A stretch of 64,000 nt of DNA from Psychroflexus montanilacus (GTDB taxonomy: Bacteria; Bacteroidota; Bacteroidia; Flavobacteriales; Flavobacteriaceae): positions 496,001 to 560,000 of the forward strand of contig NZ_JAIQZC010000001.1 of NCBI RefSeq assembly GCF_020164535.1, given 5' to 3'. Position numbers and translations under genes: made by a program. Numbering within the stretch: the first letter of the stretch is position 1; every line of letters begins with the position of its first letter. The notes under the pieces are model-generated. The model searched no databases and was not told where the DNA came from. It saw only the letters and a program-made list of their open reading frames with translations. Shown in pieces: positions 17,375-24,751 of the stretch.

Positions 17375-17812
17375 CTATTCTTTATAAAACTTCCTATGCT
17401 TTTTAGTTTGAATGTAAATTCCCAGAATTCCTAAAAGCAGAAATCCAGTATTGAAAAGGAGATGCTCCTGCCAGGTTAAGTTATTAATAATCCCACCACA
17501 GGAACAAGGTACATCCGCACTAAACTCCATGATCCAGATGATGTAAATCGAGAAAATAAGCATGAGACCAGAGGCTAAATACATCGCAAATTCTTTATAC
17601 TTTGCACTTATCAATAGCCCAGCAATCCCCAACTCTATTATCGGAACAAAAGCTGAAACGAATCGAGCAAGGTGTTTATTTCCAAAGACTGGACTATTTA
17701 AAAGATCATTGTAGAATTGAGTAAAATCCATCAATTTATGGATAGCTGCATAAAACATCAACACGATAAATGCGAACCTGATAAATTGATATATGTAGCC
17801 TTTATATTTCAT
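17375..17812 (-). CDS. MauE/DoxX-like redox-associated membrane protein
   Basis: This 145-residue protein has four predicted membrane helices, at about residues 8-25, 48-65, 72-95 and 115-135. The first contains a Y-A-A-I-H-K-L-x-D-F motif typical of DoxX/MauE proteins. A periplasmic loop contains V-P-C-S-C-G-G, a conserved cysteine pair of MauE-like proteins that may take part in thiol-disulfide exchange. It precedes the DUF6520 gene, so a shared role in processing small cysteine proteins is plausible but unproven. The start is well placed, with no upstream extension needed. Confidence 0.8.
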   Translation of the reverse strand: MKYKGYIYQFIRFAFIVLMFYAAIHKLMDFTQFYNDLLNSPVFGNKHLARFVSAFVPIIELGIAGLLISAKYKEFAMYLASGLMLIFSIYIIWIMEFSADVPCSCGGIINNLTWQEHLLFNTGFLLLGILGIYIQTKKHRKFYKE

Positions 17813-17904
17813 TGATGCCCTATTTCGAGAGCATAAAGATCAAACTTATAATAGCTTTTGATTTGATTTTAAAGGATTTGAATTTGTCTGGATAGGTTTT
17901 TGAT

Positions 17905-18819
17905 TTAAAACTTTCTAATTTGAGAAGGAGGTATACCGTACATTTTTTTAAAGGTTCTGGAAAAATGAGCCTGACTTAAGAACCCACATTCTTCTGAAAT
18001 TTCATTTAATGGAGTACTTGTATCTTCAATCAAAGTTCGGGCTTTTTCTAAACGCTTTTTTCTATGGTAAGCATATATAGTATCTCCATAAAAGCGCTTA
18101 AAAATGGTCTTGATCTTACTAACACTACAACCTATATCTCTACCAATTACAGAAATTTTCGGCAGGGTTTTATCTAAACGTTCCATGACATATTGATGCA
18201 GTTTTCTCACCAAGATACGTTGGTCTTGTAATAATAAACTACGGTACTCACTAGGATATGTAGATGACCGAAACTTGTCTTGAAGTGAAGAACTTAATTT
18301 GTCATTAGTGTAAACCGCCTTAAACACTGATAAGGCGTATGTAATTTTTCCTTCGGAGACCAGTTTATGAAGACGGCCTTGTCCACTCCAGTAAAAGTCG
18401 CTGTGGTGTTTTAAGTCGACCCTAAATGAATGTTCGTTATCAAGTTCATGTTCTAAAAGCTCATGCAAATCTTCAGGTAAGTTGGAGTCGCCGTTGATTA
18501 AAAATTTGACAGGCCTATTTAAAATCTCCAGATCAGAGTACCCAAGAATATCTTTGATATTTGTTGAATAAGAGGTAATGTGAAAGTTACAATCGAGGAT
18601 AAAAACTATATTTTCTATAACCTCTTTGCTTTTTTCATGGTTAATTTGATGAACTGCTGTATCAATTTCTTCAACCATCGTATTCAGAGATACTGCGATT
18701 TGTTCTAATTCATCTTTTTGATTTCTTAGGGGTAACGTATACGTATAATTGCCAAGAGTGATTTCAGTTATAAACTCTAAAATTTGATGAACTCTAGTTT
18801 TGAAATCAGTAGTAGACAT
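17905..18819 (-). CDS. Cytoplasmic HAMP-PAS-AraC transcription regulator
   Basis: This 304-residue protein has an N-terminal HAMP-like segment (about 10-60: L-G-N-Y-T-Y-T-L-P, then D-E-L-E-Q-I-A-x-x-L-N-T-M). A PAS-like domain lies at about 65-170 (D-C-N-F-H-I-T-S-Y-S, then I-L-G-Y-S-D). The C-terminal AraC double HTH is at about 205-304, with the classic I-S-E-E-C-G-F-L-S-Q-A-H-F-S-R-T-F-K-K-M-Y-G-I-P-P-S. No membrane helix is visible, so the HAMP part is a soluble signal relay. It follows the STAS-like gene by 23 bases and is divergent from the oxoamine synthase fusion, its likely target. Confidence 0.85.
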   Translation of the reverse strand: MSTTDFKTRVHQILEFITEITLGNYTYTLPLRNQKDELEQIAVSLNTMVEEIDTAVHQINHEKSKEVIENIVFILDCNFHITSYSTNIKDILGYSDLEILNRPVKFLINGDSNLPEDLHELLEHELDNEHSFRVDLKHHSDFYWSGQGRLHKLVSEGKITYALSVFKAVYTNDKLSSSLQDKFRSSTYPSEYRSLLLQDQRILVRKLHQYVMERLDKTLPKISVIGRDIGCSVSKIKTIFKRFYGDTIYAYHRKKRLEKARTLIEDTSTPLNEISEECGFLSQAHFSRTFKKMYGIPPSQIRKF

Positions 18820-18841
18820 AACTGCACAAGTTTAAAGGAGT

Positions 18842-19210
18842 CTATTTGAATTGATTTAAGAAATTTAAAGCTTCTGAAATAGTATTAAATCCCTGAGTGG
18901 GTACTGAGGGATTACTGATATTGACATAAGCTTTATATAATGTTCCTGAATACGCACTCTCCATCACAATAGCCACGGCAAGAGCTTTGAGACACCCGCT
19001 TTCGGCTAAGTATTCTCTAGCAGCCTTGCTTGCTGATTTTAATTGTCTGATGTCACAAAGTATGGGATAAGAGATTTCGTTTTGAAAACGAATTCTCGCT
19101 TTTACAACGGCCTTAGCTGCTTCGAGATCAATTACAGCATTTGGTTTATAAACAAAATTCAGAATGCCCTCTTCTATCCAGAAGTGTGCATACTTTTCTC
19201 CTCTTTTCAT
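18842..19210 (-). CDS. STAS/SpoIIAA-like small protein (DUF7793-like)
   Basis: This 122-residue protein has an alternating strand-helix pattern and the sequence Y-P-I-L-C-D-I-R-Q-L-K-S-A-S-K-A-A-R-E-Y-L in its middle. This resembles the phosphorylatable-loop region of STAS/SpoIIAA-like folds found in small Bacteroidota proteins. It is the first gene of a two-gene unit with the HAMP-PAS-AraC regulator. A partner-switch or sensor role for that regulator is inferred. The exact family name is from memory. Confidence 0.6.
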   Translation of the reverse strand: MKRGEKYAHFWIEEGILNFVYKPNAVIDLEAAKAVVKARIRFQNEISYPILCDIRQLKSASKAAREYLAESGCLKALAVAIVMESAYSGTLYKAYVNISNPSVPTQGFNTISEALNFLNQFK

Positions 19211-19320
19211 GGAATGTGCCCTATTATTGCTACAATTTAAATAAAAAAATAATAACGATTACTTAATATATACATGAAGATATCGTGGCACACCGCATAT
19301 TTTGGTAGCATTTGAAAGCA

Positions 19321-19386
19321 TTTGACTTTAAAATATACAATTTGACTTCGAGGGCATATTTTTTCTTAAACTTCTGATTATCAGAA
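19321..19386 (+). promoter_or_regulatory. Operator-like repeats upstream of the oxoamine synthase fusion
   Basis: ATTTGACTT occurs twice (around 19319 and 19340), with GCATTTGA doubled just before. A perfect odd palindrome, TTCTGATTATCAGAA, lies at 19372-19386. The gene starts at 19423. These are candidate sites for the divergent AraC-type regulator. Confidence 0.45.
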
Positions 19387-19422
19387 TCTTTTTATAGTTT
19401 CATCTTTATAATTCTTTAAAAG

Positions 19423-21831
19423 ATGGCAAAAATTAAACACAACAATTTACTCGATACAGTGGTATCGGTAATGACCAATGCAAAAGAATCGGGAGCTATA
19501 CATCTCTACGCAGAAGGAAAGCAAATGAATGGTCGTCAAGTACAAATCAAAGGCAAAAAACTGTTCCACTTTGGGACAACAGGTTATTTAGGGCTTGAAC
19601 AAGATCAACGATTAAAGCAAGGTGCCATAGAGGCTATACAAAATTATGGAACAGAATTCCCTCTCTCTAAGTCTTATATATCGCATCCCTTGTATGCAGA
19701 ACTGGAGTCTTTGATGACTGATATATACGGTCACCCGGTAGTCATAACAAAAAACAGTACGCTTGGACATTTCGGGGTCATACCGTCAGTTGTAAACGAC
19801 GGCGATGGGGTCATCCTGGATCACCAGGTCCATTGGAGTGTGCAAAGTGCAGTTGCGCCTTTAAAATTGCGCTCAGTACCCGTTGAAATGATCCGGCATA
19901 ACAACTTGGATATGCTTGAGGATAAATTAAAAAAACTTCAATCCAAATGTCATAAGATTTGGTATATGGCCGATGGCATGTATTCTATGTATGGGGACTA
20001 TGCTCCAATCGAAGAATTAATGATGCTTTGTGATAAATACCCTCAACTCCATATCTATTTTGATGATGTGCATGGCATGAGCTGGAAGGGAAAACACGGT
20101 AGCGGCTATGTGATGAGTATCTTAGAAAAATTACCTGATCGGGTGATTTTATTTGGCACTATGAGTAAAACCTTTGGAGCCAGTGGAGCTGTCATGGTTT
20201 GTAAGGATAAAAACTTGCAACAACGCGTCAAAAATTTTGGTGGCCCCCTCACCTTCTCCGTTCAACTGGAACCTGGATCGGTAGGGGCTGCAATAGCCTC
20301 TGCAAAAATCCATCTTAGCGATGAGATCTATGCGCTGCAAGATGAACTTGCAGAACGCATTTCGTATTTCAATCAGTGTCTTAGCCAAACAGACTTGCCT
20401 TTAATCGTCGATAATGATTCCCCCGTCTTTTATATTGGAGCAGGTATGCCAGAAACAGGGTTTAATCTAATGAACAGACTTATGAGATTAGGCTTCTATG
20501 TCAATATCGGCTTTTTTCCTGCGGTTCCGGTTAAGAATACGGGAATGCGAATTACCATCTCCAGGCATAATCAAAAAGAGGAAATCAAAGGTCTAGTGGA
20601 TGCTTTGTCTGAAGAGTTTCCTAAAGCCTTAAAAGAGACAGGCACCACCTTAGAACGCGTACATTTTGCCTTTGGAAAAAGGACAAAACCTACTTACCGA
20701 TCTAAGGTTCAATCTTCAAAGCTCAACTTACAAAGCTTCTCGTCTATAACTGAAATCGAACCTAAATTATGGAACAGTACAGTCGGAAAAAATGGCTTTT
20801 ACGATTGGAATGGGTTAAGAGATTTAGAGAAGATCATGAGCGATCAAAAGTATCGAGAGCACAACAATCAATTTTATTATTATGTGGTCAAAGATGAGAA
20901 CCAAAAATGCGTGTTAGCCACCTTCGTCTCCTTTGGACTTTGGAAAGAAGATATGCTCGCGCCTCCATCGGTATCCTTGGCACTCGAAAAAATCAGAAAA
21001 GACAAGCCGTACTACCATACAAGTACCTGTCTTTGCTTAGGCTCAATGATCACCGAAGGAGATCATCTGTATCTACGTCAAGATTCTACTTACTGGAAAG
21101 AGGCCTTCAATTTATTCTTAGACCATTTAGAAAAATTAGAAAAGCGCCTAAATGCTCAATATGTCATCCTCAGAGACTTCCCAACCAAAAATGAGTCGGT
21201 CAAAACCTTTTTGCAAAAAAAGGGGTTTGTTCACGTGGCAATGCCAGAGTCTGCTGTGTACGTTAATTTTAATTGGAACAGCCAAGAGGAATATGTGGAT
21301 ACCCTTAGCAAGCGATCACGAAAGCATTTTCGAGATGATATCGAAGCTTATAGTGATCTAGTTGAACTCCAGATCCATCAGAAGCTATCAAAAACTGAAT
21401 TGGACAAAAGCTTTCAACTTTACCAAGCTGTAAAAGCTAATAACATTGGATTAAACACCTTTAGTTATCCTTATGCTTTATTTGACCATATGAATTCATC
21501 CCCTCAATGGGAATTTATCTCATTGTATTTAAAAGACACTGAGCGAACATTAGCAGGAGTTATGTTCTGCTACAAAAATTCAAATGCTATCTATGCGCCA
21601 GCCATAGTAGGCATGGATTATAATTATGCAAGAACCTACAATGTGTACAGGCAGTTATTATTCCAAACCATACTCAGGGCCAAAGACTTAGACCAGTCCA
21701 GAATTGATTTTGGATTAACTGCTGGATTTGAAAAGCGTAAAGTAGGTGCAGAAGTTATTGAGAAATGTGCTTATATACAAGCCCGTGACAATTTTGCACT
21801 GGAAGCCTTAGACTGGTTAAGGAAAGATTAG
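19423..21831 (+). CDS. Alpha-oxoamine synthase fused to a GNAT-fold acyltransferase
   Basis: This 802-residue two-part protein has an N-terminal half (about 1-410) that is a PLP-dependent alpha-oxoamine synthase of the serine palmitoyltransferase/KBL/BioF type. It shows H-W-S (substrate pocket), D-D-V-H-G (PLP-binding Asp and His) and G-T-M-S-K-T-F-G, with the Schiff-base lysine at residue 249. The C-terminal half (about 440-800) looks like a FemAB/DUF482-type GNAT acyltransferase, with K-R-S-R-K-H-F-R-D-D-I and G-F-E-K-R-K-V-G-A-E near the end. Oxoamine synthases join acyl-CoA to an amino acid, and an attached acyltransferase could then N-acylate the product. This would fit a sphingolipid, sulfonolipid or similar amino lipid. 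Substrates are not readable from sequence. Confidence 0.85.
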   Translation: MAKIKHNNLLDTVVSVMTNAKESGAIHLYAEGKQMNGRQVQIKGKKLFHFGTTGYLGLEQDQRLKQGAIEAIQNYGTEFPLSKSYISHPLYAELESLMTDIYGHPVVITKNSTLGHFGVIPSVVNDGDGVILDHQVHWSVQSAVAPLKLRSVPVEMIRHNNLDMLEDKLKKLQSKCHKIWYMADGMYSMYGDYAPIEELMMLCDKYPQLHIYFDDVHGMSWKGKHGSGYVMSILEKLPDRVILFGTMSKTFGASGAVMVCKDKNLQQRVKNFGGPLTFSVQLEPGSVGAAIASAKIHLSDEIYALQDELAERISYFNQCLSQTDLPLIVDNDSPVFYIGAGMPETGFNLMNRLMRLGFYVNIGFFPAVPVKNTGMRITISRHNQKEEIKGLVDALSEEFPKALKETGTTLERVHFAFGKRTKPTYRSKVQSSKLNLQSFSSITEIEPKLWNSTVGKNGFYDWNGLRDLEKIMSDQKYREHNNQFYYYVVKDENQKCVLATFVSFGLWKEDMLAPPSVSLALEKIRKDKPYYHTSTCLCLGSMITEGDHLYLRQDSTYWKEAFNLFLDHLEKLEKRLNAQYVILRDFPTKNESVKTFLQKKGFVHVAMPESAVYVNFNWNSQEEYVDTLSKRSRKHFRDDIEAYSDLVELQIHQKLSKTELDKSFQLYQAVKANNIGLNTFSYPYALFDHMNSSPQWEFISLYLKDTERTLAGVMFCYKNSNAIYAPAIVGMDYNYARTYNVYRQLLFQTILRAKDLDQSRIDFGLTAGFEKRKVGAEVIEKCAYIQARDNFALEALDWLRKD

Positions 21832-21923
21832 AATAAATACAGATTTTAATAGTGCCCAATTAAAACACCCTATTGAAAAAAGCGCAGCAACGGTATTATT
21901 TGTTTTCATTTAAAACGAATCTC

Positions 21924-22757
21924 ATGTTTGAGAAGGCTATGTCGACATTTGGAGAGAAGATCGAAACTATCATTAAGTCAGATAAACCTGATTTAAAGAA
22001 AGCTGATGACGGCATCAACTTATGTATAAAGACCTTATCGGCTCTTCAAAAACAAGTTGATAAAGAAGATTTTGAGGATGCTACTTCTGAAATTGATTTT
22101 TTTAGAAATATCAAGCCTTTCCCTATGAGTTATCTGATCTATTTCACTGAGGTCAGGTCTTGTGAATTATCACTCCCTAAAGCTGGAAATTCATTCAAAG
22201 TCCGGTTTTTAAAAAAGGAGATCAAAAAAATCAACAAGTTTTTTTCGGCCAATAACAGCTTCGTCAACTATATGGAGCAAAACCATAATTATTTAGATCA
22301 TGAATTTTTCAGCCGGGAAGGAAAACGAGACTTCTCGTTTAGCCCAAGCATTAATTACTATCAAAATCCAGAATTTTCAACAAGTCACGACATGTTATGG
22401 GCTAAGATCCAAGCCTTGTATCGTTTTATTCATTACATCAGAGAAAAATTAGAACGGATTCAGCCTGGCAGCAGTAGTAACTTTCGTGAGCGCCAACCTA
22501 AATTACTGGTCTGGTCTGGCTCTAAAGTATCGTTGGTAGAAATCATCTACGGACTTTATCAACAAGGCGATATTAACCACGGAACAGTTGACCTAAAAAC
22601 CATCGTTTCAGCTTTTGAAGATTTCTTTAATATCAAACTTGATAACTACTATAAAACCTACAGTGAAATGAAGGCCAGAAAAGATCCCAGGACTAAATAT
22701 TTATACCAAATTGCTAGTGATTTAGAAGCCAAAATGCGGCAAGACGATGAAAAATAA
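21924..22757 (+). CDS. RteC-family tetracycline/excision regulatory protein homologue
   Basis: The protein has 277 residues from the ATG at 21924. A TTG 17 codons earlier is less likely. RteC features are visible, including the helical N-terminal part and the C-terminal E-I-I-Y-G-L-Y-Q-Q-G-D-I-N-H-G-T-V-D-L, followed by F-E-D-F-F-N-I-K-L-D-N-Y-Y-K-T-Y-S-E-M-K-x-R. RteC was defined on CTnDOT, where it activates excision. Here it marks the left part of the conjugative element. A CGTAGT/ACTACG hairpin lies just after the stop. No RteA/RteB two-component genes are in the window. Confidence 0.9.
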   Translation: MFEKAMSTFGEKIETIIKSDKPDLKKADDGINLCIKTLSALQKQVDKEDFEDATSEIDFFRNIKPFPMSYLIYFTEVRSCELSLPKAGNSFKVRFLKKEIKKINKFFSANNSFVNYMEQNHNYLDHEFFSREGKRDFSFSPSINYYQNPEFSTSHDMLWAKIQALYRFIHYIREKLERIQPGSSSNFRERQPKLLVWSGSKVSLVEIIYGLYQQGDINHGTVDLKTIVSAFEDFFNIKLDNYYKTYSEMKARKDPRTKYLYQIASDLEAKMRQDDEK

Positions 22758-23009
22758 GTTACCGTAGTATATCGTAACTACGAAAAACAGTTACTCTTCA
22801 AACCCCAACTAGATCTTATCAGCCCAGATCCATTCAAACTCAACAAACATTAGTATTCTCCATCAAATTCAATGAAAAGTTAAATTCTAACGTACTACGT
22901 GTGATGTGGTGAAAGATGCCAGTTAAAAAGCATCAATTTTATAGAACAAAAGTTAAACCAGGCTAGACACTATCAATTAGAATGTGTTAGCCATAAAATT
23001 TGTTTTATC

Positions 23010-23294
23010 ATGCCAACATCAATTATCACCTCAGACGATCTTCGAGATTTTAAAACAGAACTACTTGAAGAACTCAAGATCCTTCTTACAAAACAAAGTA
23101 AGGGACAATTAAAAAAATACCTGAAATCTTCAGAAGTGATGGATTTATTACAGATAAGTCCGGGAACCTTACAAAATTTGAGGATTAATGGGACATTACC
23201 CTATACCAAAGTAGGAGGAATTATTTACTATGATGCCACAGAAATTCAAAGCGTTATGGAAGCCAATCGAGTTCATCACGACTTTAATTCTTAA
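23010..23294 (+). CDS. Helix-turn-helix (excisionase-like) protein
   Basis: This 94-residue protein is a standard companion in Bacteroidota conjugative elements. A coiled helix (about 10-35) is followed by a MerR/HTH_17-type domain with Y-L-K-S-S-E-V-M-D-L-L-Q-I-S-P-G-T-L-Q-N-L-R. It continues G-T-L-P-Y-T-K-V-G-G-I-I-Y-Y. This form is used by excisionases and element-copy regulators. It starts 253 bases after rteC and ends 4 bases before the next gene, so it heads a three-gene operon with the two replication-like genes. Confidence 0.85.
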   Translation: MPTSIITSDDLRDFKTELLEELKILLTKQSKGQLKKYLKSSEVMDLLQISPGTLQNLRINGTLPYTKVGGIIYYDATEIQSVMEANRVHHDFNS

Positions 23295-23298
23295 GGCT

Positions 23299-24051
23299 AT
23301 GAATTACATAAAGCTTCTCAATGCAGCTTTTGAAAAATTCCACTCTGACGATCGCCTAAATCCTTCCCATATCAGTTTATACATGGCCTTGTTTCAGGAG
23401 TGGAACAGCTGTCGTTTTGCAAATGAATTTTACGTCAGTAGACATGAAATCATGAGACTAGCCAAATTAGGTTCAAAATCAACCTATCACAGATGTGTGA
23501 CCGATTTAGATGCCTGGAGTTACCTCTGGTATTTTCCCTCGAATAATCCTTTCAAAGGCAGTAAGATTAAGATGTCTGTTCTTGATACTAATAGTGGTAC
23601 AGATATGGGACACTACGATCCCAAACTAGAACTACTTGCGGAACACTACAGTCCCAAAAATGAACCACGACTGGGACACCAGTGTCCCACTACTGGACAA
23701 GTAGTGGACCCACACCGTCCCATCAGTGGACAAGCATTGGTATCTAATATAAACAATAACAAACAAGTAAATATTAATAAACAGCCAAAAGGCAGGCAGG
23801 CTGTTTTTCTTTTTTTTAAAAAAAATGGATTTGAAATCGATGAAGCAAAAAAATTCTTCAACCATTATGAAGCTAAGCATTGGAAGACCAGTGACGGGGA
23901 ACCCATTAGAGACTGGCATGGCCTAGCGATTAATTGGATGGATAGAACCGAATTACTTGCAGAAAAAAACGAAACAAACAAAAAGCAAGCGTCCCAAATT
24001 GAGGACAACTTACGGACTACTAAACACAAAAATTATGGACAACCCCTCTAA
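23299..24051 (+). CDS. Winged-helix replication/initiator-like protein of the element
   Basis: This protein of about 250 residues starts at the ATG at 23299, just after the HTH gene. The N-terminal 110 residues look like a winged helix used by plasmid and ICE replication initiators (N-P-S-H-I-S-L-Y-M-A-L-F-Q-E-W-N, then R-H-E-I-M-R-L-A-K-L-G-S-K-S-T-Y-H-R). The middle is a low-complexity linker encoded by short repeats. The C-terminus resembles a DnaD-like tail (W-K-T-S-D-G-E-P-I-R-D-W-H-G-L-A-I-N-W). With the next gene, a DnaC-like ATPase, it resembles an initiator plus helicase-loader pair. Replication of the excised circle is the likely role. Confidence 0.6.
   Translation: MNYIKLLNAAFEKFHSDDRLNPSHISLYMALFQEWNSCRFANEFYVSRHEIMRLAKLGSKSTYHRCVTDLDAWSYLWYFPSNNPFKGSKIKMSVLDTNSGTDMGHYDPKLELLAEHYSPKNEPRLGHQCPTTGQVVDPHRPISGQALVSNINNNKQVNINKQPKGRQAVFLFFKKNGFEIDEAKKFFNHYEAKHWKTSDGEPIRDWHGLAINWMDRTELLAEKNETNKKQASQIEDNLRTTKHKNYGQPL
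23600..23735 (+). repeat. Iteron-like repeats inside the initiator-like gene
   Basis: Short related blocks CACTACGATCCC, CACTACAGTCCC, CACCAGTGTCCC and CACACCGTCCC follow each other. Palindromes GGGACACCAGTGTCCC and CACTACTGGACAAGTAGTG lie among them. They fall in the linker part of the protein, where codon constraint is weak, and may form an origin. Confidence 0.4.
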
Positions 24052-24697
24052 AATAATGGAAGGAGATAAAGAATATTCTCTGGGCGAATTTGACGGGAAA
24101 CATGTTCGCTATGATTTTGATAAAATTCTCATCTACTTGAACGCAAAAGGCAAACTCCTCTTCGGTGAGAAATTTAAAATTTACAAAGACGACGAGGCTA
24201 TTCTTATCAAACTCTGTAATTACTTTATCCGTGATAAAACCAATTGTGATAAATACGGCATTGATCCAACTAAAGGGATACTGTTATCGGGTCCAGTAGG
24301 CTGTGGTAAAACCAGTTTGATGAAATTAGTACGGTACATTGTTCCATTGCAACGCCCTTATGAAGTCATCCCTTGTCGTAATGTCACATTTGGATTTAAT
24401 CATTTAGGCTTTAAAACTGTGGAGGACTTCGGTAATTCTAAGCTGTATTGTTTTGATGACTTAGGCGTAGAACCCTCGGGTAGGTTTTATGGAAAAGATT
24501 TAAACGTTATGGGTGAAGTCCTTCTGTCGCGCTACGATTTGTATTTAAAATCCAGAAAAAAGATTAAAACACACGCCACAACTAATCTTAATGCAGAAGA
24601 ACTTGAAGACCGTTATGGTAATCGAGTACGAAGCCGAATGCGAGAGCTGTTCAATTTAATTGCTTTTGATCAAGAAGCCAGGGATAAAAGGAAATGA
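24035..24697 (+). CDS. DnaC-like P-loop ATPase of the element
   Basis: This protein of about 220 residues starts at the ATG at 24035 (or 24056), overlapping the end of the previous gene. It has Walker A G-P-V-G-C-G-K-T-S and Walker B L-Y-C-F-D-D-L-G. The sensor segment T-H-A-T-T-N-L is followed by an arginine-rich R-Y-G-N-R-V-R-S-R-M-R-E, the hallmark of DnaC/IstB-type AAA+ helicase loaders. The overlap points to coupled translation with the initiator-like protein. It likely loads the host helicase during element replication. The longer upstream start is rejected because it would lie inside the previous gene's tail. Confidence 0.8.
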   Translation: MDNPSKIMEGDKEYSLGEFDGKHVRYDFDKILIYLNAKGKLLFGEKFKIYKDDEAILIKLCNYFIRDKTNCDKYGIDPTKGILLSGPVGCGKTSLMKLVRYIVPLQRPYEVIPCRNVTFGFNHLGFKTVEDFGNSKLYCFDDLGVEPSGRFYGKDLNVMGEVLLSRYDLYLKSRKKIKTHATTNLNAEELEDRYGNRVRSRMRELFNLIAFDQEARDKRK

Positions 24698-24751
24698 TTA
24701 ATTATTGTAAAGCTCTTAATAAACTACGCTTTATCCAACTCTTTCAATATC

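Noticed and set aside
23646-23919. Minus-strand frames opposite the initiator-like gene
   Set aside because: They are shadows of the coding frame and its repeats, with no supported product.
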